Under the pieces are notes generated by a model that saw nothing but the letters and a program-made list of their open reading frames with translations, made no database searches and was not told where the DNA came from. From Myxococcaceae bacterium JPH2 (GTDB taxonomy: Bacteria > Myxococcota > Myxococcia > Myxococcales > Myxococcaceae): a DNA stretch of 64,000 nucleotides. Below are positions 43,666 through 52,285 of this stretch, one piece after another. A program made the position numbers and the translations under genes. Numbering within the stretch: position 1 is the first letter of the stretch; each line of letters opens with the position of its first letter. Location of the stretch: assembly GCA_016458225.1 (NCBI GenBank), contig JAEMGR010000013.1, forward strand, positions 183,184 to 247,183. The letters are read 5' to 3'.

Positions 43666-45123
43666 ATGTCGTCGTTGCCCCCGTGGCTGGCCCAGCTCCT
43701 GCCGATCGTCATCCTGCTTGGGGCCATTGCCCTGGTGCTCACGCGGCTGCCCCGCGTGGATTTGGGGCACTCGCCAGCGTTCCTGCGCCGGCGCTTCCTC
43801 AACTGGTTTCCGCTGGGGATGACGTACGCGTTCCTCTACATGGGGCGCTACAACGTCAACGTGGCGACGAGCGCCATGGAGAAGCAGACGTCCAACGCGG
43901 ACTTCGCCACCATCTTCTTCTGGGGGACGCTGGTCTACGGCGTGGCCTTCCTCATCAATGGCCCGCTGACGGACAAGCTGGGCGGGCGCTTCACCATCCT
44001 GCTGTCCGCGGGCGGCTCGGCGGTGGCCAACATCCTCATGGGCGCGGTGGTGTACGCGGTGGTCGATCGCGGCTGGGCGCCGCCGGGCGGCGTGGTGGCG
44101 TGGCTGTCCGCGCTCTACGCGGTCAACATGTACTTCCAGAGCTTTGGCGCCGTCTCCATCGTCAAGGTGAACGCCTCGTGGTTCCACGTGCGCGAGCGCG
44201 GGCAGCTGGGCGGCGTGTTCGGCATCCTCATCTCCCTGGGCCTGTACTTCGCGTTCGACTGGTGCAAGTTCATCGCGAACGCGGCGCCGGTGTACTGGGT
44301 GTTCTACGTGCCGGCCGCGCTGCTCGTGGCGTTCGTCGTGCTCGACAGCTTCATCATCCGCGACACGCCCAGCCAGGCGGGGTTCACGGACTTCGACACG
44401 GCGGATGCCTCCAGCGGTGACACCGGCCCCTCGCTGGGCGTGATCGCCCTCTTCAAGCGGATGCTCAGCAACCGCATCATCCTCGTCATCCTCGGCGTGG
44501 AGTTCTGCAGCGGCTTCCTGCGCAACGCGGTGATGCAGTGGTACCCCAAGTACGCCAAGGCGGTGGGCGTGGGCGGCGAGTTCGTCGCGTCCAACTGGGG
44601 CATGCTCTCGTGCGTGGCTGGCATCCTCGGCGGCATGTTCGCGGGGGTCATCAGCGACCGGGTGTTCGACTCTCGCCGAGGGCCCGTGTCCGCGGTGCTC
44701 TATGGCGGGCTGCTCGCGGGCGCGGTGGCGACGGTGTTCCTGCTCGGCACCACGGGCACGGGATGGGCGGTGGTGTTCATGTCCCTGTGCGTCATCGGCG
44801 TGCACGGCATGCTGTCCGGCACGGCCACCATGGACTTCGGCGGCAAGAAGAACGCGGGCGTGGTGGTGGGCATCATCGACGGCGCGGTGTACGCCGGCAC
44901 GGCCATCCACGCGCTTGTCTACGGGGCCATCCTCCCCACGGGCGCGGACATGAAGGTCGCGGCCAATTGGATGCCCTGGCCCGTGGCCATGCTGCCCCTG
45001 GCGGTGGTGGGGCTGGTGCTGGCCACGCGCGTGTGGAACGCGAAGCCTCAGCCTCGGTCGGTGCCCCAACTATCTCCCGCGCCGGCCGCGGGGGCTCCGG
45101 GCCGAACTGGCACCGAGGGCTGA
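43666..45123 (+). CDS. Major facilitator superfamily transporter, OPA-like
   Basis: 485 residues with about twelve membrane helices plus one extra N-terminal helix (LLPIVILLGAIALVL). The core begins LNWFPLGMTYAFLYMGRYNVNVATSAM, which matches the organophosphate:phosphate antiporter (GlpT/UhpT) branch of the MFS. Later segments (LINGPLTDKLGGRF, and GVFGILISLGLYFAF) fit the MFS signature between helices 2 and 3. It probably exchanges an organic phosphate or related anion in the inner membrane. Neighbours give no firm substrate. A 20-bp perfect hairpin follows the stop. Confidence 0.85.
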   Translation: MSSLPPWLAQLLPIVILLGAIALVLTRLPRVDLGHSPAFLRRRFLNWFPLGMTYAFLYMGRYNVNVATSAMEKQTSNADFATIFFWGTLVYGVAFLINGPLTDKLGGRFTILLSAGGSAVANILMGAVVYAVVDRGWAPPGGVVAWLSALYAVNMYFQSFGAVSIVKVNASWFHVRERGQLGGVFGILISLGLYFAFDWCKFIANAAPVYWVFYVPAALLVAFVVLDSFIIRDTPSQAGFTDFDTADASSGDTGPSLGVIALFKRMLSNRIILVILGVEFCSGFLRNAVMQWYPKYAKAVGVGGEFVASNWGMLSCVAGILGGMFAGVISDRVFDSRRGPVSAVLYGGLLAGAVATVFLLGTTGTGWAVVFMSLCVIGVHGMLSGTATMDFGGKKNAGVVVGIIDGAVYAGTAIHALVYGAILPTGADMKVAANWMPWPVAMLPLAVVGLVLATRVWNAKPQPRSVPQLSPAPAAGAPGRTGTEG

Positions 45124-45144
45124 AGTCCGCGTGGTGTCGAGGAC

Positions 45145-45164
45145 GTCCCCCGGCCTCGGGGGAC
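45145..45164 (+). terminator. Hairpin after the MFS gene
   Basis: Perfect 8-bp stem GTCCCCCG / CGGGGGAC with a 4-base loop, 21 bp past the stop. No U-tract follows, so it is a weak terminator candidate. Confidence 0.45.
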
Positions 45165-45207
45165 AGGTGGCTCACCATGTGACAGCCGCGTGACGTACAG
45201 TGGCGGC

Positions 45208-46764
45208 GTGTCCCAGGTCCCCGAAGCACTCATCAGCCGGTTCGACGTCCATGACCGGAAGCAGTTCGAGATCAAGCTCGAGTACCAGCCGGCGGGGACG
45301 GACGAGACCCGGTATCTGGTGGAGTCGTATCTCTTCCTGCCGTCGAGTCTGAACATCGACGCGGAGACGTACCCGCGCGCGGACTTCTACGCGGACATCC
45401 ACAACTACGTGCGCTTCAAGACGCCGGTGATGGGGCTGGCGGAGCTGCTGACGTCGGATGGCTCGCCGCTCGTGTGGCTGGAGGCGTGGCTGCGCACGGG
45501 GCTGGGCACCGAGGTGGACGTCGTCTACCACGCCAAGCTGTTCTCCTGCGTGCTGCGCGGAGCGCTGCGGCGGTTCGCCACCACGGTGGAGTCGCGCTGC
45601 GATGGGAAGGACGTCGAGTCCGCGCGCACCGAGTTGGAAGAGGTGGTGCTCGTCGCGGGTGACGGCATGGCCCGCGTGCTGGAGCGCTTCCGCACCTGGC
45701 TGCGCTCCGTGGGCGAGCTGCGGCTGACGGAGAAGACGCGCGCGTCGCTGCGGCTGGTGGACGAGTACGTGAGCCTGCTGGTGGAGCAGTTCTTCCGCCG
45801 CGCGGTGGCGGACATGGGCGCGCTGCCGCGGTCGAGTCAGTGGCTGACCTTGCGCAAGGGCTTGATGGACGCGGTGCTGCGCGAGGAGTCGTACCGCAAG
45901 GAGCACCGGCTGCGCAGCGTCCTCAGTCCCACGGGGGACAACGAGGAGTACATGCAGCGGCTGGGTTTCCTGAAGAAGTTCTGCATGAACGTCCTGTTCC
46001 TGTCCGCGCGTCGCAAGCAGAAGCGGCAGGGCTGGGAGGAGGTCCTCTTCGCGCTCGCGGCGGGCGTGGCCATGGCGTTCGCCACCGCGGTGGCCTTCTG
46101 GGCGCAGGTGCGCTTCACGCAGGCCAGCCTCAACTTCTTCCTCATCGCCGTCGTCGGCTACATGATGAAGGACCGCATCAAGGAAGGGCTGCGCCGCATC
46201 TTCAGTCGCTTCGCCGCGACGCATCTCTACGATCGCACCACGGACCTGGTGGATCCGGTGACGGCGCGGACCATTGGCACGTGCGAGGAGCGCGTGGACT
46301 ACGGCGGCGCGGTGAAGGTGCCGCCGCAGGTGACGGCGCTGCGGCTGCACGACGACTTCACCACCGTGTCGCAGGGCGAGCTGTCGGAGATGGTCATCCG
46401 CTACCAGAAGCGCATCGTGCTGGATGCGCGCCTGCTGCCGCGCACCGAGCGGGGCCTCACGGGGGTGACGGACATCCTGCGCCTCAACGTGGAGCGCTTC
46501 CTGCGGGACATGGACGAGCCGGAGTTCGCGCTCGAGTACGTGGACCTGGAGGACTTCTCCGTGGGCCGCATCCGGGGCGCCAAGCGCTACGCGGTGGACC
46601 TGGTGTTCCGCTTCACGGTGGAGGAGGCCGGGGGCCGCAAGGAGTCCTCGCAGGTCGTGCGCCTGGTGCTGGACCGCAATGGCATCCAGCGCATGCAGAC
46701 GTATCCGTCGCCCGCCACGCCCGAAGCGTCCGCCGGGCCCGGGGCCTGTCAGCCGGCCGCCTGA
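45208..46764 (+). CDS. Large membrane-associated protein of unknown function
   Basis: 518 residues from the GTG at 45208; another in-frame GTG at 45190 is possible and no clear ribosome site decides. I do not recognise the family. A soluble N-terminal part of about 270 residues (SRFDVHDRKQFEIKLEYQPAG, then LPSSLNIDAETYPRADFYAD) is followed by two membrane helices close together (ALAAGVAMAFATAVAFW, then NFFLIAVVGYMMKDRI). About 200 soluble residues follow. The two helices with a short loop suggest a hairpin in the inner membrane and both large parts in the cytoplasm. There are no catalytic motifs. Confidence 0.7.
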   Translation: MSQVPEALISRFDVHDRKQFEIKLEYQPAGTDETRYLVESYLFLPSSLNIDAETYPRADFYADIHNYVRFKTPVMGLAELLTSDGSPLVWLEAWLRTGLGTEVDVVYHAKLFSCVLRGALRRFATTVESRCDGKDVESARTELEEVVLVAGDGMARVLERFRTWLRSVGELRLTEKTRASLRLVDEYVSLLVEQFFRRAVADMGALPRSSQWLTLRKGLMDAVLREESYRKEHRLRSVLSPTGDNEEYMQRLGFLKKFCMNVLFLSARRKQKRQGWEEVLFALAAGVAMAFATAVAFWAQVRFTQASLNFFLIAVVGYMMKDRIKEGLRRIFSRFAATHLYDRTTDLVDPVTARTIGTCEERVDYGGAVKVPPQVTALRLHDDFTTVSQGELSEMVIRYQKRIVLDARLLPRTERGLTGVTDILRLNVERFLRDMDEPEFALEYVDLEDFSVGRIRGAKRYAVDLVFRFTVEEAGGRKESSQVVRLVLDRNGIQRMQTYPSPATPEASAGPGACQPAA

Positions 46765-46816
46765 CGGGCACTTTCGGTGTCGAGCCCGTGACGCGCGCAT
46801 GTATCTTCCGGCGCTC

Positions 46817-47566
46817 ATGGCAGACGACGACTTCAAGAAGCGCGTGCGCGACGACTGGCGCGACTCCCTCCGGGCCATCCTCGAGCACGCTCGCTCACTG
46901 AGCAGCCAGGCGGTGCTCGCGTTCGACCTGGACTCCACCCTCTTCGACAACCGGCCGCGTCAGGCGCGCATCCTGCGCGAGTACGGCGCCGCGCGCGGGC
47001 TCGCCGCGCTCACCACCTGCGCGCCCCACCACTGGGACACCGGCTGGGACATGCGCGCCGCCATGCGCGCGTGCGGCCTGGGTGACGCGGACATCGAGGC
47101 GCACTTCAGCGACGCGCGTCACTTCTGGCAGGAGCGCTTCTTCACCAGCGCCTACTGCGCGGACGACGAGGCCATCGACGGCGCGGCGGAGTTCACCCAC
47201 GCCGTCGTGCGCACGGGCGCGCAGCTCGCCTATGTCACCGGCCGCCACGAGGGCATGCGCGAGGGCACCGTGGCGTGCATGACCCGTTGCGGGTTGGTGA
47301 CACCCGCCGAGGCGCGAGGCATCCACCTGATGATGAAGCCCACGCTCCAGGAGGACGACGACGCGTTCAAGCGCGAGGCGCACGCGCGCCTGGGCCGAAT
47401 GGGCACCGTGGTGGCCGCGTTCGACAACGAGCCCACGCACGCCAATGACTACCGGCGCAAGTTCCCCAACGCCTTGGTCATCCATCTGGCCACCGACCAC
47501 TCGGGCAGGCCCGTGACGCTGTTGGATGGCATCGTGTCCGTGCCTCATTTCGCGCTCGGCGCGTGA
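46817..47566 (+). CDS. HAD-superfamily hydrolase
   Basis: 249 residues, cytoplasmic. HAD motif I is FDLDSTLFDN with the nucleophilic Asp and general acid Asp. Motif II is the Thr in YVTGRHEG, and the acidic end of motif IV is the Asp in VVAAFDNEPTHANDYRR, where the metal is held. A large insert of helices (residues about 45-140) caps the active site. The substrate is not evident. The ATG at 46817 is preferred; one six codons upstream is also possible. A GCACCGCG / CGCGGTGC hairpin (47568-47596) lies directly after the stop, before the pdh operon. Confidence 0.82.
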   Translation: MADDDFKKRVRDDWRDSLRAILEHARSLSSQAVLAFDLDSTLFDNRPRQARILREYGAARGLAALTTCAPHHWDTGWDMRAAMRACGLGDADIEAHFSDARHFWQERFFTSAYCADDEAIDGAAEFTHAVVRTGAQLAYVTGRHEGMREGTVACMTRCGLVTPAEARGIHLMMKPTLQEDDDAFKREAHARLGRMGTVVAAFDNEPTHANDYRRKFPNALVIHLATDHSGRPVTLLDGIVSVPHFALGA

Positions 47567-47567
47567 C

Positions 47568-47596
47568 GCACCGCGCCTGAATGACAGTCGCGGTGC
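47568..47596 (+). terminator. Hairpin after the HAD gene
   Basis: Perfect 8-bp stem GCACCGCG / CGCGGTGC with a 13-base loop, one base beyond the stop codon. No U-tract follows. It would separate the HAD gene from the pyruvate dehydrogenase operon. Confidence 0.45.
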
Positions 47597-47706
47597 GGCG
47601 AGGTTCTGAAAGGCTTTGAAGTCCCAGGTCCGCGCGCTATGAGGCGCTCGGCGTTTGCCGTCCAGAGCCCTCAAGGTGCGGACGGCCCAGACGGAGGCAT
47701 GCCGCG

Positions 47707-48831
47707 GTGGCCAGCGCGTACTCGAAAGAGCAGCTGTTGACGATGTACCGGAAGATGTACCTTCTCCGCCGCTTCGAGGAGCGCGCGGGCCAGCAGTACG
47801 GCCTGGGGAAGATTGCCGGCTTCTGTCACCTCTACATCGGTCAGGAGGCGGTGGCGGTGGGCGCCAACGAAGCCATCCGACCGGATGACTACATGCTGTC
47901 CGCCTACCGTGACCACGGCCAGCCGCTGGCGCGTGGCAGCGACGCGGGCATGGTGATGGCGGAGCTGTTCGGCCGCGGCACCGGCTACAGCAAGGGCAAG
48001 GGCGGCTCGATGCACATCTTCGACATCGAGCACAATTTCTACGGTGGCTACGGCATCGTGGGCGGGCAGATTCCGCTGGCGGCCGGCATGGCCTTCGCCA
48101 GCCGCTACCGCAACGAGGACCGCGTCACGGTGTGCTTCTTCGGGGACGCGGCGGCCAACCAGGGCGCCTTCCACGAGACGCTCAACATGGCGGCCAAGTG
48201 GAAGCTGCCGGTCATCTACATCTGCGAGAACAACCGCTACGGCATGGGCACGGCCATCGCGCGCACGTCCGCGGTGCCGGAGATCCACAAGCGCGCGAGC
48301 GCCTACGGCATCCGCGGCGAGGCCGTGGACGGCATGGACGTGCTGAAGATGTACGAAGCGGTGAAGGACGCCGCCGCGTACTGCCGCGCGGGCAACGGCC
48401 CCGTGCTGCTCGAGGCGAACACGTACCGCTTCCGCGGTCACTCCATGGCGGATCCGGCCAACTACCGGACCAAGCAGGAGGTGGAGGACGAGCGGAAGAA
48501 TGATCCGCTGCCCAAGCTGCGCGCGTACATCGTCGCGCAGAAGCTGGCGAAGGATGCGGACTTCGAGGCCATCGAGGAGGCGGAGAAGGCGGTGGTGGAC
48601 GCGGCCGTGAAGTTCGCGGACGAGTCGCCCGAGCCGAGCCTGGACGAGCTGTGGCGCGACACCATCGTGGAGCCGGGGGAGCAGGACGTCCGCCCGCGTG
48701 AGCGCGTGCTGGGCGTCAAGGTCACCCAGTGGCCCTCGTACCCGAGCGGCCAGGAGCTCAAGGTGACGTGGGACCTCGAGCCGCGCGAGCAGGCCGAGCA
48801 GGCGGACCGGAAGGCCGGGCTGATTCGCTAG
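47707..48831 (+). CDS. pdhA: Pyruvate dehydrogenase E1 component, alpha subunit
   Basis: 374 residues from a GTG with GGAGG 9 bases upstream. With the beta subunit it decarboxylates pyruvate using thiamine diphosphate. Family signs are YRDHGQPLARG, KGKGGSMHIFD, and the thiamine diphosphate motif GDAAANQGAFHETLN with NN in CENNRYGMGT. The phosphorylation-loop-like segment YRFRGHSMADPANYR is also present. The last 50 residues are more variable. It is the first of three genes E1alpha-E1beta-E2. No E3 dihydrolipoamide dehydrogenase gene is adjacent, so E3 must be encoded elsewhere. Confidence 0.96.
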   Translation: MASAYSKEQLLTMYRKMYLLRRFEERAGQQYGLGKIAGFCHLYIGQEAVAVGANEAIRPDDYMLSAYRDHGQPLARGSDAGMVMAELFGRGTGYSKGKGGSMHIFDIEHNFYGGYGIVGGQIPLAAGMAFASRYRNEDRVTVCFFGDAAANQGAFHETLNMAAKWKLPVIYICENNRYGMGTAIARTSAVPEIHKRASAYGIRGEAVDGMDVLKMYEAVKDAAAYCRAGNGPVLLEANTYRFRGHSMADPANYRTKQEVEDERKNDPLPKLRAYIVAQKLAKDADFEAIEEAEKAVVDAAVKFADESPEPSLDELWRDTIVEPGEQDVRPRERVLGVKVTQWPSYPSGQELKVTWDLEPREQAEQADRKAGLIR

Positions 48832-48882
48832 CGCCCGCGGACTTCCAAGCACAACCCTTTCGAGTTCGAGTCGGAGCCGACG

Positions 48883-49869
48883 ATGCCCGAGTTGATGTAT
48901 CGCGAGGCCCTGAACCAGGCCCTCGCCGAGGAGATGGAGCGCGACGCCAATGTCTTCCTGATCGGGGAAGAGGTGGGTCGCTACAACGGCGCCTTCAAGG
49001 TGTCGCAGGGATTGCTGGACCGGTTCGGGAGCGCGCGCATCATCGACGCGCCCATCTCCGAGCTGGGCTTCGCCGGCATGAGCGCGGGCGCCGCCATGGT
49101 GGGCCTGCGGCCGGTGGTGGAGATGATGACCTGGAACTTCGCCATCCTGGCGATGGACCAGATCGTCAACAACGCCGCGAAGCTGCGGCACATGAGCGGT
49201 GGCCAGCTGCGCTGCCCCATCGTGTTCCGCGGTCCGGGTGGCGCGGGCGGCCGGCTCTCCAGCCAGCACAGCCAGGCGCTGGAGGCCAACTACGCCCACT
49301 TCCCGGGCCTCAAGGTGATTGCGCCGGCCACCCCGGCGGACGCCAAGGGCCTGCTCAAGTCGGCCATCCGGGACGAGAACCCGGTCATCATGTTCGAGGG
49401 CGAGCGCCTGTACGCCGTCAAGGGCGAGGTGCCCGAGGGCGAGCACATCGTCCCCATCGGCAAGGCGGACGTGAAGCGTGAGGGCACCGACGTCACGCTC
49501 ATCACGTGGAGCCGCATGTATTACTTCTGCATGGAGGCGGCCGAGGCGCTGGCGAAGGAGGGCATCAGCGTGGAGGTGCTCGACCTGCGCACGCTGCGCC
49601 CGCTGGACGAGGAGGCCATCCTCGCGAGCGTGCGCAAGACGAACCGCGCCGTCATCTGCGAGGAGGGCTGGGCCCTCGCCGGCATCGGAGCGTCCGTGGT
49701 GGACCTCATCCAGTCGAAGGCGTTCGACGACCTGGATGCGCCCGTCGCGCGCGTGACGGGGCTCGACGTGAACATGTCCTATGCGGCGAACCTGGAGAAC
49801 GCGACCCAGCCGGACGCGCCCAAGATCATCGCGGCCGTGAAGAAGGTCCTGTACCGCGAGGGAGCCTGA
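48883..49869 (+). CDS. pdhB: Pyruvate dehydrogenase E1 component, beta subunit
   Basis: 328 residues, the usual E1beta length. It begins MPELMYREALNQALAEEM, followed by FLIGEEVGRYNGAFKVSQGL and GAAMVGLRPVVEMMTWNF. The E1beta hallmarks GPGGAGGRLSSQHSQALE and PADAKGLLKSAIRDENPVI are followed by the C-terminal transketolase domain (VEVLDLRTLRPLDEEAIL). It forms the heterotetramer with E1alpha. The gap to pdhA is 51 bp and to the E2 gene only 5 bp, consistent with a single operon. Confidence 0.96.
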   Translation: MPELMYREALNQALAEEMERDANVFLIGEEVGRYNGAFKVSQGLLDRFGSARIIDAPISELGFAGMSAGAAMVGLRPVVEMMTWNFAILAMDQIVNNAAKLRHMSGGQLRCPIVFRGPGGAGGRLSSQHSQALEANYAHFPGLKVIAPATPADAKGLLKSAIRDENPVIMFEGERLYAVKGEVPEGEHIVPIGKADVKREGTDVTLITWSRMYYFCMEAAEALAKEGISVEVLDLRTLRPLDEEAILASVRKTNRAVICEEGWALAGIGASVVDLIQSKAFDDLDAPVARVTGLDVNMSYAANLENATQPDAPKIIAAVKKVLYREGA

Positions 49870-49874
49870 CGCTC

Positions 49875-51446
49875 ATGGCCACACCCATCCAGATGCCCAG
49901 CCTGTCCCCGACCATGAAGGAGGGGAAGATCGTCAAGTGGCTGAAGAAGGTGGGAGACAAGATCTCCTCCGGCGACGCGATCGCCGAGGTCGAGACCGAC
50001 AAGTCCAACCTCGAGATCGAAGCCTACGACGACGGCGTGCTCCAGCAGATCGTCGTGGGCGAGGGCGAGATGGCCACCGTGGGCGCGCCCATCGCGTACC
50101 TCGGTGCCAAGGGTGAGAAGGTCGCGGCCCCGAGCGCCGCGCCCGCTCCCGCCAAGCCCGCGGCTCCCGCTCCTGTCGCCGCCGCTCCTGTGTCCGCGCC
50201 TGCTGCCTCCACCGAGGGCATCACGGTGCTCATGCCCTCGCTCTCCCCGACCATGAAGGAAGGGAAGATCGTCAAGTGGCTGAAGAAGGTGGGTGACAAG
50301 GTCTCCTCCGGCGACGCGCTGGCCGAGGTGGAGACGGACAAGTCCAACCTGGAGATCGAGGCGTACGACGACGGCACGCTCTCTCGCATCGTCGTGGGCG
50401 AGGGCGAGATGGCCGTCGTGGGCGCGCCCATCGCGTACCTGGCGGGCAAGGGCGCCCCCGTGGCCGCGTCGGCGCCGAAGCCGGCCGCGGCTGCTCCGAG
50501 CGCGGCACCGGTCCAGGCTGTTGCTGCCTCGGCTCCGAAGCCGGTGGCGGCTCCGGCCTCCACGGGTGGGCGCGTGCGCGCCAGCCCGCTGGCGAAGCGC
50601 ATGGCCCAGGACCGCGGGCTCGACCTGTCGCGCGTCCGGGGCTCGGGTCCGCTCGGGCGCGTGGTGAAGCGCGACATCGAGCAGGCGCTGACGCAGGGCA
50701 CGGCCCAGGCCGCCGCCCCCGCCGCGAAGAAGCCCGCCGCGCAGGCGACGCGGGCCGTGGGTGCGCGTCCCGAGCCTGTGGCGATGCCCATCTCCACCAT
50801 GCGCAAGGTCATCAGCCAGCGCCTGGGAGACGTGAAGCCCGGCGTGCCGCACTTCTATCTCACCATCGAGGTGGAGATGGACGCGGCGGCCAAGGTCCGT
50901 GAGGACGCCAAGGCCATCGACGTCAAGGTGTCCGTCAACGACATCATCGTGAAGGCGGCGGCCATCGCGCTGCGCCGCTCTCCGAAGATCAACGTCTCGC
51001 TGGCGGGAGATCAGATCCTCCAGTACGGCACGGCGGACGTGGGCATCGCGGTGGCCATCGAGGACGGCCTCATCACCCCCGTCATCCGTGACGCGGACCT
51101 GAAGGGCCTCCAGGCCATCTCGGCCGAGTCCCGCGACCTGGCCGAGCGCGCTCGCAAGAAGGCGCTGAAGCCGGAGGAGTACAGCGGCGGCTCGCTCACG
51201 GTGAGCAACCTGGGCATGTTCGGCATCGACCAGTTCATCGCCGTCATCAACCCGCCCCAGTCGGCCATCCTCGCGGTGGGCGCGGTGGCGGACAAGGTGG
51301 TGGTGCGCGACGGTCAGATGGTGATCCGCAAGATGATGACGGTGACGCTCTCGGGCGACCACCGCGTCATCGACGGTGCCACCGGTGCCGAGTACCTGCG
51401 CGAGCTGAAGGGCCTGCTCGAGCACCCGACGCGGCTGCTGTTCTAG
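49875..51446 (+). CDS. pdhC: Dihydrolipoamide acetyltransferase E2, two lipoyl domains
   Basis: 523 residues. Two lipoyl domains at residues about 1-78 and 117-195 each have the lipoyl lysine in ETDKSNLEIE. They are linked by Ala/Pro-rich mobile linkers, then a peripheral subunit-binding domain (RASPLAKRMAQDRGLDLSRV) at about 235-270. The catalytic acetyltransferase core ends with the active-site DHRVIDG. E2 forms the complex core and passes acetyl groups to CoA. The two lipoyl domains are nearly identical at DNA level (see findings). The ATG at 49875 overlaps nothing and gives the normal N-terminus MATPIQMPSLSPTM. Confidence 0.96.
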   Translation: MATPIQMPSLSPTMKEGKIVKWLKKVGDKISSGDAIAEVETDKSNLEIEAYDDGVLQQIVVGEGEMATVGAPIAYLGAKGEKVAAPSAAPAPAKPAAPAPVAAAPVSAPAASTEGITVLMPSLSPTMKEGKIVKWLKKVGDKVSSGDALAEVETDKSNLEIEAYDDGTLSRIVVGEGEMAVVGAPIAYLAGKGAPVAASAPKPAAAAPSAAPVQAVAASAPKPVAAPASTGGRVRASPLAKRMAQDRGLDLSRVRGSGPLGRVVKRDIEQALTQGTAQAAAPAAKKPAAQATRAVGARPEPVAMPISTMRKVISQRLGDVKPGVPHFYLTIEVEMDAAAKVREDAKAIDVKVSVNDIIVKAAAIALRRSPKINVSLAGDQILQYGTADVGIAVAIEDGLITPVIRDADLKGLQAISAESRDLAERARKKALKPEEYSGGSLTVSNLGMFGIDQFIAVINPPQSAILAVGAVADKVVVRDGQMVIRKMMTVTLSGDHRVIDGATGAEYLRELKGLLEHPTRLLF

Positions 51447-51468
51447 CCGTGCCTGCGGCCGCCGCGTG

Positions 51469-51687
51469 TTACTGACGCGGCGGCTCGCTCTCTTCCTCCA
51501 GCTCTCGCTGGGCCTGGGTGACGCGGGCCTGCTCCTCGCGCTTCGTGCCGGTGGGCAGGTCCTCCTCATGCTCGTGGGAGCGGCACCGGATGCCAGGCCA
51601 GGGCTCGGGCCGCGTGGCCTCCACGTGCTCGATTCTCTCCGCGTATCCGTTTTCACTTCCCGCCGCGTCCCGTCGCTGCTCCGCCAT
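51469..51687 (-). CDS. Small hypothetical protein, charged
   Basis: 72 residues, Glu/Arg-rich, with no known family. It is supported mainly by a strong AAGGAG ribosome site 8 bases before the ATG and by normal codon use. A Cys at residue 35 is the only one. Sequence segments PEPWPGIRCRSHEHEED and QAQRELEEESEPP suggest a helical, flexible protein. It is convergent with the E2 gene, with 22 bp between the stops. A 102-residue ORF on the opposite strand covers the same bases and is less convincing. Confidence 0.5.
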   Translation of the reverse strand: MAEQRRDAAGSENGYAERIEHVEATRPEPWPGIRCRSHEHEEDLPTGTKREEQARVTQAQRELEEESEPPRQ

Positions 51688-51856
51688 GGCGTGTCTCCTT
51701 CCAGACAGCCTCCGAGGGGTGTCCGTGGTTGTACGGTGGGCTGCCCCGAGGGAGCCGGTAACCCGGGGACGTAGGGGGCTCGTCTCCCTGGTTGCCCGAC
51801 AAGCGCTGAAAAAAGGCCGGCAGGCCGGCGCTTTCGCTGCTTAACTTCACCTCCAA

Positions 51857-52126
51857 ATGAACGACGACATGTCACGCGAGCGGCTCGGCGGCACAGGCGC
51901 GCCGGAGCCGGAGTCTCGCGTCGGAAGCGCTCCCTCCCTCGCTTCCTCGCTGAAAGAGGCCCTGTCCGGCGCGGTCTTCCCGCTCACCGCGGAAGAGCTG
52001 GCCTGGGTGGCCCGAGAGAACGAAGCCCCCGCTCCATTGCTCACCCGACTGGGCGCGCTGCCGCGCGGTCGCTTCGAGTCGGTGGAGGCCGTGGCGCGCG
52101 CGCTGGAGCACGCCGCCACACCCTGA
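51857..52126 (+). CDS. DUF2795-like small protein
   Basis: 89 residues. After a disordered N-terminus of about 30 residues, the sequence LKEALSGAVFPLTAEELAWV with ENEAPAPLLTRLGALP and FESVEAVARALE matches the three-helix DUF2795 pattern. Members are small proteins of unknown function, often found near stress or regulatory genes. No ribosome site of note precedes the ATG. Assigned from recall of the pattern, so moderately sure. Confidence 0.62.
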   Translation: MNDDMSRERLGGTGAPEPESRVGSAPSLASSLKEALSGAVFPLTAEELAWVARENEAPAPLLTRLGALPRGRFESVEAVARALEHAATP

Positions 52127-52285
52127 CGGGGTGGAGTGCCCGCCGCGTCGGCACCGTCGTCCCAGTCGTGTCATCGAACGGGGAGTGGGTGCGACACGCC
52201 CCGGGCGCGATGTCTGAGGGACGCGTTATTCTGGGCTCGACCAGCCTGACTTCCGGATATGGGAGCCACGGTCTGGAGGAGCACC

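Noticed and set aside
51466..51774. 102-residue plus-strand frame over the small charged gene
   Set aside because: No ribosome site, and the opposite-strand frame has a strong one and better codon use.
47671..51875. Two long antisense frames (591 and 698 residues) opposite the pdh genes
   Set aside because: Opposite strand of well-identified E1alpha, E1beta and E2; no ribosome sites or family marks.
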